Of a stretch of 64,000 bases of DNA, positions 26,032 through 35,384 are shown piece by piece; the stretch's first letter is position 1; the number at the start of each line of letters is the position of its first letter. Location: NCBI GenBank assembly GCA_963746255.1, contig CAVVAJ010000007.1, positions 124,001-188,000 on the forward strand, given 5' to 3'. The DNA comes from DAOVXM01 sp963746255 (GTDB lineage Bacteria > Chloroflexota > Anaerolineae > Anaerolineales > UBA4823). The position numbers were made by a program, and so were the translations under genes. The notes beneath the pieces were generated by a model. It was not told the origin of the DNA, ran no database searches, and saw only the letters and a list, made by a program, of their open reading frames with translations.

Positions 26032-27027
26032 ATGACGACCACTACTGTCTCCAATAGCTGGTTAAGACGAACCACACGTTCTATTCATATACCCCCAGTC
26101 TATCTTTTCTTGATCGTAATTTTCTTGGTCAGCGGGCTATTGGATCAGATATTATCAGATGGCCAAATACTATCAAATCCAGCAATTATGCTGAACATCA
26201 TTGTCCGATCTGTTGCCTTGGGAATTGTTGCAGTCGGCCAGACGATGGTGATCATTGGCGCATCCATTGACCTTTCGGTTGCGTATACGATTAGCATCAC
26301 CGCGGTAATGTCTTCATACATTATGCAGGGAGATACCGCCAACGTTCCTATTGCGATACCAGCTGTACTAGGAATTGGAGTGATTATCGGTCTGGCAAAT
26401 GGACTGATTATTACAAAACTAAAAGTCAATCCCTTTATTGCTACACTCGGTACTGCCTTGATCATTAAAGGGATCATCAATGCCACATTTTCTAACTATA
26501 CCGGCAGTGTACCGAAAAGTTTTGAATACTTCGGTTACGGCACCATTGGTCCCATACCTGTATCCATCATCATTATGTTATTCGTATTCTTGGTGGGATG
26601 GTTCCTTCTCGCCCGGACAAAATTTGGAGCTCATCTTTATGGTGTCGGTGGAAATTCTGAAGTTGCCCGCCTATCCGGTGTTAGGACCGACCGTGTTTTG
26701 ATTGGCGCACATGTTATGTGCAGTCTTACCGCAGTGGTGTCGGGTTTCTTTTTGGTCAGTCTCATGCGATCGGGGGCTCCTTGGGTTGGACCGAATGGTT
26801 TATATGATCTGGAATCAATCGCTACAACGGTTATCGGGGGAACAGCTCTCTCTGGTGGGAAAGGGGGTGTGTGGGGTACGCTAGCCGGAGTTTTGATCTT
26901 CGGTGTTCTGGACACTACATTTAACCAGCTGGGGGTAAATCCATATCTCAAAATGGTCTTGCGAGGTGCGATCATTGTTTTAGCCGTAGCAAGCTACACG
27001 ATACGCTCGAAGGCAGAAGCGGCATAG
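26032..27027 (+). CDS. Sugar ABC transporter permease (RbsC type), first
   Basis: A 331-residue inner-membrane permease with about ten helices. Family segments include VGQTMVIIGASIDLSVAYT, GLANGLIITKLKVNPFIATLGT, GGNSEVARLSGVRTDRV and TVIGGTALSGGKGGVWGT. It starts four bases after the ATPase stop and is followed by a second, different permease, so the channel is probably a heterodimer. Confidence 0.92.
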   Translation: MTTTTVSNSWLRRTTRSIHIPPVYLFLIVIFLVSGLLDQILSDGQILSNPAIMLNIIVRSVALGIVAVGQTMVIIGASIDLSVAYTISITAVMSSYIMQGDTANVPIAIPAVLGIGVIIGLANGLIITKLKVNPFIATLGTALIIKGIINATFSNYTGSVPKSFEYFGYGTIGPIPVSIIIMLFVFLVGWFLLARTKFGAHLYGVGGNSEVARLSGVRTDRVLIGAHVMCSLTAVVSGFFLVSLMRSGAPWVGPNGLYDLESIATTVIGGTALSGGKGGVWGTLAGVLIFGVLDTTFNQLGVNPYLKMVLRGAIIVLAVASYTIRSKAEAA

Positions 27028-27040
27028 GAGTGGATCGAAT

Positions 27041-28048
27041 ATGACGACATCCACCGTTAGTTCCCCGGGAGGATTAACTAATACCCTCCAGAAAACATGG
27101 GATGGGATTAAGAAAATCCCCCCAGTCTACCCCGTTTTCTTGATAATCTATGTCGTCTTAGGGTTTCTCAATCCTGTTAAATATCAATCAATGAACGGAA
27201 TGATGACCTTTCTCAGGACGGCTTCGCCTTTGGCAGTGCTTGCCGTTGGTGAGATGTTTGTCCTGGCGATAGGTGGTTTCGATCTTACCGTTGGAGCAAT
27301 CGTTACTTTTGTTGTCCTGGTAAGCTCAAAACTGCTGGCAAATGATCCTGCGAATGCATTGCCAGCCATACTGATCATGTTGGGATTTGGTCTAGCAATT
27401 GGACTGGTTAACGGCTTGATTGTCAGTTATCTAAAGATTCCTTCCTTTATTACAACGCTTGGTATGATGCTGCTTGTTCGTGGTGGTGCTTTGTATTATG
27501 TCGGTGGGGCACCGCAAGGCTATTTGACGGATAACTGGCGTGCTTTTGGCAGAAATTACATTGAAAATGTTCCTGTATTTGGCAGGGTCCCTTATGCACT
27601 GATCATAATGATCGTGATTGGGGTCTTTTTATATATCTTATTCAGCCGTACAAATTTCGGAAAGCAAATCCTAGCGATCGGTGATAATGTCCGTGCAAGT
27701 CAGTTATCTGGCATAAGGGTCAGATTGGTACGCGTGATCACCTTCATTGTTTGTTCAACCTTCGCGATTATTGGCGGGATAATGATCGGCGGGTATGGTG
27801 GTGTGAATGTTACGATTGGCGAAGGGTTGGAAATGCAGGCAATAGCTGCCTGCGTAGTTGGTGGCGTCTTGTTAGGTGGAGGCAAGGGCTCAGTGCCCAA
27901 CGTAATTTTTGGCGCATTTACCCTGCAAGCGATTGTTAACTTGCTCAACTTGCTTGGATTACCCAAACCTTACACAGATGTTGTTCAAGGTATGATCATC
28001 ATTGGTGCTGTTGCTTATGTTGGTTTGACTTCACAGAAGAAACAGTAA
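27041..28048 (+). CDS. Sugar ABC transporter permease (RbsC type), second
   Basis: A 335-residue permease homologous to the preceding one: VGEMFVLAIGGFDLTVGAI, GLVNGLIVSYLKIPSFITTLGM, GDNVRASQLSGIRVRLVRVI and CVVGGVLLGGGKGSVPNV align with it. Both N-termini carry a soluble stretch followed by IPPVY. It sits 13 bases downstream of the first permease and completes the membrane part of the importer. Confidence 0.92.
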   Translation: MTTSTVSSPGGLTNTLQKTWDGIKKIPPVYPVFLIIYVVLGFLNPVKYQSMNGMMTFLRTASPLAVLAVGEMFVLAIGGFDLTVGAIVTFVVLVSSKLLANDPANALPAILIMLGFGLAIGLVNGLIVSYLKIPSFITTLGMMLLVRGGALYYVGGAPQGYLTDNWRAFGRNYIENVPVFGRVPYALIIMIVIGVFLYILFSRTNFGKQILAIGDNVRASQLSGIRVRLVRVITFIVCSTFAIIGGIMIGGYGGVNVTIGEGLEMQAIAACVVGGVLLGGGKGSVPNVIFGAFTLQAIVNLLNLLGLPKPYTDVVQGMIIIGAVAYVGLTSQKKQ

Positions 28049-28202
28049 ATTAATATTACCTCCTCGCAACCCCAATGATCTGATAGAATTACCAGCGAGA
28101 GCAGATGTATAAACAGGAGGTGCGCATAAGATAATAGTTTGTGTGAAGCATGCACAGATTGGTTAATATAAATTCTTAGATATTTGTGGAGGAGATTTAC
28201 TA

Positions 28203-29510
28203 ATGAAAAAGAGTATGTACTTAATCGTTTCGTTGTTAGTTGCTATGAGCATGTTGTTAGCGGCATGCCAGACAGCTGCCACTGAAGCCCCAGCAGTAGA
28301 AGAGCCCGCAGTAGAAGAGCCCGCAGTTGAAGAACCAGCTGCAGCGGAAAATCCTGGTCTTCAGATGGAGTCAGCCACTGTAGCACCGCAGTTCTGGAGC
28401 GAAGAAGAATATAATAAAGAAAAGGAACTGATGAGTGCTTCGCCGCTGAATCCAGATGCCCCCATTTACTTGCAATACCTTGTGGATAGTTCTACAGACA
28501 TCAGCGAATATCCTCAATATGCCGATTTCGCAGCGAAGGAACCCCCATATAATGTCTGCTTCTCCAATGCTGGCGTTAACAATCCATGGCGTGTGGTCGG
28601 ATATATTGATATTCGCGAGCAGGTTGAAGAACTCCGAGCCGAGGGTTTGGTAAATAACTTCTATCACCTAGATGCCCAGGGCAACGATGCGAAGCAGATC
28701 TCTGACATCCAGGATATCATTAATACCCCCGGTAAATGCGACGTCTTGATCGTAGCCTCCAACACAAGCGAAGCCCTGACTCCTATCGTTGAGAAAGCTT
28801 GTGAGGTCATGCCTGTCGTCCAGTTTGACCGCTATGCTCAAACCGACTGCCCGGTCGTTTCCGAACGGACAATTGGTGGTTATGCCTTTGGTATCTCTGG
28901 TGCCCAATTTATCGTGGACAACCTGCCCGAAGGCGGTAACGTGCTTGCTTTCCGCATCCTCCCCGGTGTGGACGTGCTAGAGCATCGTTGGGGTGCAGCC
29001 CGCGAGATTTTCGAAGAGAACCCGCAGCTCAACATCATTGGTGTAGAATTCGTCGGATATGACTCCTTCAAAGCCAACACCGTTGTCTCCGACTATCTAG
29101 CAAAATTCGGAACCATTGATGCAGTCTGGATGGATGCTGGCGGTACTGCTGTAACCATCCTGGAAGCCTTCAAGGATGCTGGTGCTCCCTATCCAAAGGT
29201 TATGGTTGGTGAAGATCAGCAAGACTACCTGGCGTACTGGAAGGAAAACAACCTGACTGCCATTGCTCCCACCTTCCCAACATTCCAGTGGCGCACAGCA
29301 GTATTATCTGCCGTCATGTTCCTGCAGGGCGAGACAGTCCAGCACAGCTGGTACCTGCCCCAACCGGATGTTGTTGCAGCCAACTTGGATCAATACGAAA
29401 ATCCTGAAATGCCCCCGCTGCACTATGCGTTGTGCGGGTGCGAGGATATGACGAACTTCCCAGATTCCTGGAAGTCACCCGACATCAACCAATACGTGGA
29501 CACTCCGTAA
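28203..29510 (+). CDS. Sugar-binding lipoprotein of ABC importer
   Basis: A 435-residue extracytoplasmic binding protein. The signal peptide ends in the lipobox MLLAAC at about residue 21, followed by a flexible linker of three VEEPA repeats (nearly exact 15-base repeats at 28293-28337). The mature part is a type I periplasmic-binding fold: ELRAEGLVNNFYHLDAQGND, QDIINTPGKCDVLIVASNTS, ERTIGGYAFGISGAQFIVDN and VWMDAGGTAVTILEAF. It is longer than RbsB (about 300 residues), resembling Chloroflexota and actinobacterial homologues. GGAGGAG precedes the start and a strong terminator follows, so the importer genes form a unit. Confidence 0.92.
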   Translation: MKKSMYLIVSLLVAMSMLLAACQTAATEAPAVEEPAVEEPAVEEPAAAENPGLQMESATVAPQFWSEEEYNKEKELMSASPLNPDAPIYLQYLVDSSTDISEYPQYADFAAKEPPYNVCFSNAGVNNPWRVVGYIDIREQVEELRAEGLVNNFYHLDAQGNDAKQISDIQDIINTPGKCDVLIVASNTSEALTPIVEKACEVMPVVQFDRYAQTDCPVVSERTIGGYAFGISGAQFIVDNLPEGGNVLAFRILPGVDVLEHRWGAAREIFEENPQLNIIGVEFVGYDSFKANTVVSDYLAKFGTIDAVWMDAGGTAVTILEAFKDAGAPYPKVMVGEDQQDYLAYWKENNLTAIAPTFPTFQWRTAVLSAVMFLQGETVQHSWYLPQPDVVAANLDQYENPEMPPLHYALCGCEDMTNFPDSWKSPDINQYVDTP

Positions 29511-29537
29511 TTTTGAATTTGGTAGCTTTCTAGATTT

Positions 29538-29572
29538 GAGCCCGCTCGACTTTCGGGCGGGCTCATTCTTTT
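29538..29572 (+). terminator. Rho-independent terminator after binding protein
   Basis: A 12-base GC-rich stem (29538-29549 with 29553-29564, one mismatch) with a three-base loop, followed by ATTCTTTT. Some transcripts must pass it if the downstream isomerases belong to the same operon. Confidence 0.8.
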
Positions 29573-29607
29573 AGTAAACAAGTAACCATGAAAGGAGTTC
29601 GTTATCC

Positions 29608-30480
29608 ATGATCGAGATCGGTTTTCATACGGATGCGTTTAACAGCAGCTATTGGAATTTTGAGCAGTGCCTCCAATGGGCGCAAAAGAATGATGTCCAT
29701 TGGATCGAATGCGGCATGATTGATGGCGTTAGTTGGATTCACGGTCTAGGATACCAACCGCATGTTGCCATGTGGGAAGAACCCATGATGTGGCGCGAAA
29801 AAGCCGCGGAATATGGGGTTCGTTTTTCACAGATCGACGCTGCGTTCCCGATGTCATTACCAGAAGGCTCATCATTAGGAGTGGAGTATGCGATACGCAC
29901 CATCCGCTGGGCACATCTTGCGGGATGCAATCACATCGACACCACTGATGATCGCTTCGCTCCGAAAGGTCTTTCAAATGACGAGGCGTTAGAAATGATG
30001 AAGCGATCTTATGGTCAAATCTTGGACGTTGCAGAACGTTACAAGATGATCATCAATATCGAACCGCATGGTTACTACACCACCAAACCCGAGTTTATGG
30101 AAAAAATGCTTGCCTTTGTTGACAGCCCATATCTACGTATGAATATGGATACTGGAAATACATATATTGCTGGACAAGATCCAGTGGCTTTCCTGCAAAA
30201 ATTTAAACATAAAGTCAGTCATGTGCATGTGAAAGACGTGAGTGAATCTCTATCCGCCTCGTTGCGTGGCGAGTTAACCGGGATTGCGGTTAGCCAATGT
30301 GCCATTGGAGACGGTGTAAATGTTGATAACATAAAGAAGTGCTTTGATATTCTTGTTGACATGAATTACGATGGCGTGGTTAGCCTGGAATGTGAAGGGC
30401 AGGGTGGACCTTTGATCGAGCAAAGCCTTGCTTTTGTACGCGAAATTGTCGCGGACGCGAATAAACGGATGTCAGGATAG
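29608..30480 (+). CDS. Sugar phosphate isomerase/epimerase (TIM barrel), paralogue A
   Basis: A 290-residue TIM barrel starting MIEIGFHTDAFNSSYWNFEQ. Metal ligands: Glu in MIINIEPHGYYTTKP, Asp in RMNMDTGNTYIAGQDP, His in KVSHVHVKDVSESL, Glu in GVVSLECEGQGGP. It is closest in layout to the next gene, with the same MD/YDTGN-Y-AG and H-H-KD motifs, and the two probably arose by tandem duplication. AAGGAG precedes the ATG. It likely acts on the imported compound; the exact reaction is unknown. Confidence 0.85.
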   Translation: MIEIGFHTDAFNSSYWNFEQCLQWAQKNDVHWIECGMIDGVSWIHGLGYQPHVAMWEEPMMWREKAAEYGVRFSQIDAAFPMSLPEGSSLGVEYAIRTIRWAHLAGCNHIDTTDDRFAPKGLSNDEALEMMKRSYGQILDVAERYKMIINIEPHGYYTTKPEFMEKMLAFVDSPYLRMNMDTGNTYIAGQDPVAFLQKFKHKVSHVHVKDVSESLSASLRGELTGIAVSQCAIGDGVNVDNIKKCFDILVDMNYDGVVSLECEGQGGPLIEQSLAFVREIVADANKRMSG

Positions 30481-30524
30481 AAAAAGTTAAACCATAATTT
30501 CAACCAAATGCTGAGGAGAACCAC

Positions 30525-31352
30525 ATGGGAAGAATATATCTAGGTATCAACATGGAATTCGTTCGGCACCACGACAAGCCATTTGCCTGGGGTGTCGAAA
30601 AAGCAGCTGAGATCGGTTATCAATACATTGAACCCATGGTCCATCTTGGACGTGAGCTTCTCAGCGAAGCGCGCTATTTCCATAGTGTATCAATGTATGA
30701 TGATCCTCGCTGGGTAAAAGAGTTGTGTGACGAGAATAATATCAAATTGTCCGGACTATCTTCCCATACCCCTCTCTGCAAACCGGAGATCAGTGTTGAG
30801 TATTTGAAGCAAGCTGTCCGCTGGGCATCAGATGCTGGAGCCCCTGTGGTGAACACGGATGAAGGGCCCAAGCCTGAATGGACCACCAAGGAGATGGACT
30901 ACTCATTGATGACTTACACGCTCACAGAAGCCTCGATGGTCGCTGAGCGTTATGGCGTCAAGATCGGATTGGAACCTCATCAGCAATACACTAAATCTCT
31001 AAAGGGTTTAGACAGCATCTACGATCTCGTAAAATCTCCGGCCATTGGGATCAATTACGACACTGGTAACAGCTACCTTGCTGGAACAGATGACACCTAC
31101 GAGTGGCTAGATCATGTTGTTGACCGCCTGGTTCATCTGCACGCAAAGGACATCAGCTTTTCACAAAGCGATGAAGAGCGTGGCAAAGTGACTGGTACGC
31201 CGGTCGGCTGCGCTTGTGGAGATGGTGTTGTAGATTGGAAGCGGGTCATTAACAGCGTCAAGAAATGTCCAAATGATATTGTATTTAGTGTTGAATGCGG
31301 CAATGTGCCTGATGCGATCCGCAGCTTCGAGTATTTGAGCAAATTGATCTAA
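30525..31352 (+). CDS. Sugar phosphate isomerase/epimerase (TIM barrel), paralogue B
   Basis: A 275-residue TIM barrel. Metal ligands: Glu in KIGLEPHQQYTKSL, Asp in GINYDTGNSYLAGTDD, His in RLVHLHAKDISFSQ and Glu in IVFSVECGNVPDAI. GEVTG- and CACGDGVVDW-type segments match CAIGDGVNVDN in paralogue A, which supports recent common descent. GAGGAG lies upstream. The two paralogues may act on different epimers or on consecutive steps. Confidence 0.85.
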   Translation: MGRIYLGINMEFVRHHDKPFAWGVEKAAEIGYQYIEPMVHLGRELLSEARYFHSVSMYDDPRWVKELCDENNIKLSGLSSHTPLCKPEISVEYLKQAVRWASDAGAPVVNTDEGPKPEWTTKEMDYSLMTYTLTEASMVAERYGVKIGLEPHQQYTKSLKGLDSIYDLVKSPAIGINYDTGNSYLAGTDDTYEWLDHVVDRLVHLHAKDISFSQSDEERGKVTGTPVGCACGDGVVDWKRVINSVKKCPNDIVFSVECGNVPDAIRSFEYLSKLI

Positions 31353-31470
31353 AAAAAACAAGTCGTTTCTTTATGAACTATATTAGCAAGTGTATTCTTA
31401 TCCTGGAGGCCGTGAAAGCCTACAGAATACGATAATCCTACGATTGGTTTTGGAGTTCATACAACCTGCC

Positions 31471-32253
31471 ATGTTGGACTATGCCCCGAACATCAGCTGG
31501 CTCTTTCCCGAGCTGCCTTTCAGAGAAAAGCCCGCCGAGGTTGCCAGACTGGGTTTTACAGCCATTGAGTTTGGATTCCCCAGCCATGCTGATCTGGATG
31601 CGATCCGTGTTGCCAGAGAGGAACTGGGCTTGGATATCATCTTGTTCAATCAGGATGTACCAGTGTGGGATAGGGCAAACCGGGGCTATTTAGTTGACCC
31701 CACCCGCCGAGATGAGTTCCGGCATACGTTCGACGACGCGCTGCGGATTGCTGGCAGGCTAACTGTTAATAAAATCATGCTTCCTTCAGGTGTGGAGTTG
31801 GTGGGGATGCCGCGCCAGGAGCAGCGCGATTGCATGATCGAGAACCTGGAGTATGCAGCACCGTTGGCAGCTGATGCCGGAGTGTTGCTGACACTTGAAG
31901 CCCTCAACCCGGTGGATAATCCTGGATATTTTTTGACGACCAGCCAGGAGGGCATCGAGATTGTCAAGTTTGTCAACCACCCGAATATTCGCTTCCAATT
32001 CGATACCTATCATATACAAATGATTGAGGGAGATCTGCCACAGAAAATTGCTGAAAACAGCGAGTGGATCGGTCATATCCAGTTTGCCGATTTTCCGGGT
32101 CGCCACGAACCTGGTACTGGTGAGTTGGACTTTGCGCATCTCTGCTCGGTGATTGAAACCGCAGGTTATGCGGGGTATATTGGACTCGAGTACATCCCAT
32201 TGGCAAGCGGAGAAAACGCGCTTTCGTGGGCATCAAAAACAATGCTAACATAA
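31471..32253 (+). CDS. Hydroxypyruvate isomerase-like TIM-barrel protein
   Basis: A 260-residue protein resembling Hyi: it opens with MLDYAPNISWLFPELPFREK, and has LTLEALNPVDNPGYFL, RFQFDTYHIQMIEGDL, IGHIQFADFPGRHEPGTGEL and YIGLEYIPL. These are the expected ligand regions and the typical GRHEPGTGE loop of hydroxypyruvate isomerases. The family start is the ATG at 31471. The frame is open upstream to a GTG at 31390, but the extra 27 residues are unlike the family. The ribosome site of the ATG is poor. It could interconvert hydroxypyruvate and tartronate semialdehyde, feeding the reductases on the other arm. Confidence 0.85.
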   Translation: MLDYAPNISWLFPELPFREKPAEVARLGFTAIEFGFPSHADLDAIRVAREELGLDIILFNQDVPVWDRANRGYLVDPTRRDEFRHTFDDALRIAGRLTVNKIMLPSGVELVGMPRQEQRDCMIENLEYAAPLAADAGVLLTLEALNPVDNPGYFLTTSQEGIEIVKFVNHPNIRFQFDTYHIQMIEGDLPQKIAENSEWIGHIQFADFPGRHEPGTGELDFAHLCSVIETAGYAGYIGLEYIPLASGENALSWASKTMLT

Positions 32254-32284
32254 CATATTGAATATTTACTGGGAATGGTGAACG

Positions 32285-33106
32285 ATGATAACAAAGCTAA
32301 AAATTAAACCACAAAGTGGGCACCAATCCATTTTTCAAATTGGCGAGGACGAGATTACCTGGCTTGGCTTAGACATCCTCCGTTTGGCACCTGGCGAAAC
32401 TTGGCAAGCGGAAGTTCAGGATGAAGAAGCGGCACTCATCGCGCTATCTGGACGTTTCTCGGTTGAGGTCAATAACGGTGCAAAATCTGCTTGGAGTGGA
32501 GTTGGCGGGCGCGCAGATATATTCAGTGCTTCACCTTGGGCGGTATACGCACCCCGCCAGAGCAAATTCACCATAATAGCCGAAACTCAGTTAGAGTTGG
32601 CGGTAGCCAAGGCGCCATGCGATATTGATCTACCACCTGCTTTGGTTAAGCCAGATACCGTGCGGGTTGTCTCAGCCGGTGTGGCTAACTGGCGGCGAGA
32701 TGTCCGTTTGGTAATTCCACCGGGATCACCGATCAGCCAGCGATTGATCGTTGGCGAGACTATCAACCCACCTGGCAATTGGTCAGGTATTCCACCGCAC
32801 AAACACGATGAGATCTCTGGGGTGGAGAACATCTTGGAAGAGTTTTACCTCTACAAGGTCAAACCCACAAATGGCTATGGTGTCCAGCTTGGTTATAAAG
32901 AGGATCAGGAAGTGAGTTTTTTCATCCGTAATGATGATGTCTACCTGCTGCAGAATGGATTCCACCCGACTGTTGCTGCACCAGGAACTACTCTTGGGTA
33001 CTTATGGGTGCTCTCTGGTGATGATAAGGCATATAGCATCTCAACGGATCCGGTCTTTGATTGGGTGACTGGAGCGGAAGCAGTTATCCGCGAATTACAG
33101 AAATAA
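32285..33106 (+). CDS. 5-deoxy-glucuronate isomerase (IolB) family protein
   Basis: A 273-residue bicupin of the IolB/KduI type. Diagnostic parts are SQRLIVGETINPPGNWSGIP, PHKHDEISGVENILEEFYLY (metal-binding His and Glu) and FIRNDDVYLLQNGFHPTVAAPGTTLGYLWVLSG (third His). IolB converts 5-deoxy-glucuronate to 5-deoxy-5-keto-gluconate in myo-inositol breakdown. No IolC, IolD or IolG homologue is visible in the window, so a complete inositol route is not shown. It lies 31 bases after the Hyi-like gene. Confidence 0.85.
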   Translation: MITKLKIKPQSGHQSIFQIGEDEITWLGLDILRLAPGETWQAEVQDEEAALIALSGRFSVEVNNGAKSAWSGVGGRADIFSASPWAVYAPRQSKFTIIAETQLELAVAKAPCDIDLPPALVKPDTVRVVSAGVANWRRDVRLVIPPGSPISQRLIVGETINPPGNWSGIPPHKHDEISGVENILEEFYLYKVKPTNGYGVQLGYKEDQEVSFFIRNDDVYLLQNGFHPTVAAPGTTLGYLWVLSGDDKAYSISTDPVFDWVTGAEAVIRELQK

Positions 33107-33149
33107 CTTCTATTGGTATTCGGACAGCGTGTTTGAAGGAGATGGATCT

Positions 33150-34298
33150 ATGAGCGACAATGGAGACCTAAGGAAAGCCTTAAATGAATTCGAGATGGTG
33201 GGGGATGGGCGCGGCACGATGCAAGGCGATCACTTATTGAATAAAGATCGCCGGATCGATCGCCTGCAGTGGCTCCTGGAATGTTTTCCCGAATGGGGTC
33301 AGTGGCTCAACCGTGAGATTGAGGAAACTCAAGTCCCGGAAGGGAACTACGCATTTTGGTGGACTGGTGGGATGGGATTTGTCGTCAAATCCCCTGGTGG
33401 TGCTGTATTACTGGTGGATAACTACGCCGGTCCGGCCCACTACACAGAATACGAATATTGTGGTGTATGCCGCACCAGCGGTTCCCCAACCATCGACTGG
33501 ATGCGTATCAATCCACAAGTTATTGATATTTTCGGTTTTAAGACCCTGGATGCGGTTCTATGCTCTCACCAGCATGCGGATCACACCGACATCTATACTT
33601 TAAAGGCTGCTACACAAACCACAGATTGTCAATTTTACGGACCGTTATCAGCGGTTGAGCGGATGAGAAAATTTCAAGTTCCTGAGGAACGAATCCAGCT
33701 TGTCCGTCCGGATCAGTCCTACCAGATAAAGGACATTACGATTGACATCCTTCCGAATTATGATCGTATCGCTACCATGACCGGCGGTCCAGGAGTAGAA
33801 GTTAAGCCGGGTGTTCGACGACCTTTCGATGATGTGGCGGTGACGTTTTTCATCAAGGTAGGTGGGGTTAACCTCTGCCACCTGGCAGACACGTTGTACC
33901 AAAATGCCTATATAACTTTCAAGAAGTACAACATCGATGTAGTGACATTCAATATCGGCTCTAATGCGCCAGGAGCGACAGACAAGATGACCCCCTATGA
34001 TGCAGTCCGGATGGGAGAATTGCTCGACGCAAAAGTTTTGCTCCCGTTGCACTGGGATAACTGGGGTAATACACAAATTGACCCAGAAGAGGTACGCTGG
34101 ATAGCAGACCGCCGCCTGCCAGATGCGAAGGTGGTCGTTCCCCAATGGGGTATCAAATGGCTGTATCCACAGCAAGCTGACCTCAAGCGCCTGAGATATA
34201 GTGACTGGCGCGAGCGCTACCGACCGGAATACTCATGGGAGTATGGCGAACCTGCACGAAAAGCGGCTGAAGAGCGCGGCGATTTTATTCCTTACTGA
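33150..34298 (+). CDS. UlaG-like metallo-beta-lactamase-fold lactonase
   Basis: A 382-residue metal hydrolase. The MBL motif is CSHQHADHTDIYTLKA (HxHxDH), followed by DVAVTFFIKVGGVNLCHLADTLY (bridging Asp) and AKVLLPLHWDNWGN (last His). The extended C-terminus with WGIKWLYPQQADLKR is typical of L-ascorbate-6-phosphate lactonases (UlaG), which open a lactone ring of a sugar acid. The start at 33150 has GAAGGAG nine bases upstream; an earlier in-frame start at 33129 lacks one. In the cluster it would open a lactone made by one of the dehydrogenases. Confidence 0.85.
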   Translation: MSDNGDLRKALNEFEMVGDGRGTMQGDHLLNKDRRIDRLQWLLECFPEWGQWLNREIEETQVPEGNYAFWWTGGMGFVVKSPGGAVLLVDNYAGPAHYTEYEYCGVCRTSGSPTIDWMRINPQVIDIFGFKTLDAVLCSHQHADHTDIYTLKAATQTTDCQFYGPLSAVERMRKFQVPEERIQLVRPDQSYQIKDITIDILPNYDRIATMTGGPGVEVKPGVRRPFDDVAVTFFIKVGGVNLCHLADTLYQNAYITFKKYNIDVVTFNIGSNAPGATDKMTPYDAVRMGELLDAKVLLPLHWDNWGNTQIDPEEVRWIADRRLPDAKVVVPQWGIKWLYPQQADLKRLRYSDWRERYRPEYSWEYGEPARKAAEERGDFIPY

Positions 34299-34321
34299 TG
34301 CAGTTGAAGGAGCGATTACGA

Positions 34322-34441
34322 ATGGCTTATGTTTGTTCCCGTGATGCCTGTCTGAATGGAGCAATCTTTCAATCACAGCCTAGTTACCCAGGCGCGCCCA
34401 ACGCCAAATTGGAATCCCTGAACGGAGTGCGGTCGTTCTAA
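34322..34441 (+). CDS. Small open reading frame, 39 residues
   Basis: This frame starts with ATG after GAAGGAG at a good spacing and encodes MAYVCSRDACLNGAIFQSQP and a further 19 residues. I recognise no family. It fills the gap between the lactonase and the molybdenum hydroxylase genes. It may be a real small protein, a leader peptide or chance. Confidence 0.3.
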   Translation: MAYVCSRDACLNGAIFQSQPSYPGAPNAKLESLNGVRSF

Positions 34442-34513
34442 GCTATCTTTTCGCTGAGCTCGGTAAGTTACAGAATTACCCCCCACACCGTTGCTCAGCA
34501 AGGAGGATAAAAA

Positions 34514-35383
34514 GTGAAAGATGTAAAGTATTTTGCGCCCACATCACTGAAAGAAGCGCTTGAGCTTCTGGAAGTATACGGGGCAGATATCAGTGTCCTT
34601 GCCGGGGGTACTGACCTGGTTCGCGATATGAACCTTGAGTTCAAGATCCCAGGGAGTATCATGTGGATCGGCCGGCTTGGCCTAGAATATATCAAGGAAG
34701 AAGGGGGTATGCTGCATATCGGCGCTGCAACGCGCATGCAAATTGCAGGAAATTCCCCTGTTCTTAAGGAGAAAGCGTCAGCGTTAGCTGTAGCAGCGGG
34801 GAAGATGGCCAGCCCGCCAGTTCGCTCGCTGGCTACCCTGGGAGGCAATATCTGCACCGCTTCCCCAGCAGCTGATACAGGTTGTGCCATGGTCGGACTG
34901 GGTGCAGAAGTCGTGCTAACCAGTAAGCAGGGCTCTCGCGTTGTCCCGCTGGATGCATTTTATACTGGCCCAAGCCAAACCGTGCGCCGCTCCGATGAAT
35001 TGCTTACTGAGATCATCATAAAACCCACTCAGGCGAGAGAAGGATCATCTTACATGAAAATTGGCCGCCGCCAAGCGCTGACTCTGGCAGTGATAAACGC
35101 CACTTCCAGGGTCAAATTAGACGCAGAAGGCTCAGTTGAGGCGGTGAATATCGCCGTAGGTGCCGCTGCACCGACACTCTTACGAGTTAAGGCAGCTGAG
35201 AGTGCCCTGCTCGGGAAAAAGCTGACCGACGATAGTATCCAGCAGGCGGCTGAGATCACATCACAAGCGATAAAGCCTATTGATGATGTCCATGGCACGA
35301 TCTGGTATCGTCGAAAAGTGATTGGTGTGCTTGTTTCGCGGACGCTGCGTGAGGCAGCGAAGATGAATGGAGGCAAACACTAA
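34514..35383 (+). CDS. Molybdenum hydroxylase FAD subunit (CoxM/NdhF-like)
   Basis: A 289-residue FAD-binding subunit of a xanthine-dehydrogenase-family enzyme. FAD motifs are VLAGGTDLVRDMN and SLATLGGNICTASPAADT; the C-terminal CO-dehydrogenase flavoprotein domain has FYTGPSQTVRRSDELLTEIII and SYMKIGRRQALTLAV. It passes electrons from the iron-sulfur subunit to an acceptor. GTG start at 34514 with AAGGAGG upstream. It is the first of four subunit genes in the order FAD, [2Fe-2S], and two molybdenum subunits, and overlaps the next frame. Confidence 0.92.
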   Translation: MKDVKYFAPTSLKEALELLEVYGADISVLAGGTDLVRDMNLEFKIPGSIMWIGRLGLEYIKEEGGMLHIGAATRMQIAGNSPVLKEKASALAVAAGKMASPPVRSLATLGGNICTASPAADTGCAMVGLGAEVVLTSKQGSRVVPLDAFYTGPSQTVRRSDELLTEIIIKPTQAREGSSYMKIGRRQALTLAVINATSRVKLDAEGSVEAVNIAVGAAAPTLLRVKAAESALLGKKLTDDSIQQAAEITSQAIKPIDDVHGTIWYRRKVIGVLVSRTLREAAKMNGGKH

Positions 35384-35384
35384 A

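Noticed and set aside
28293..28337. The 15-base repeats as a regulatory or mobile repeat
   Set aside because: They encode the VEEPA linker of the lipoprotein and are explained by that.
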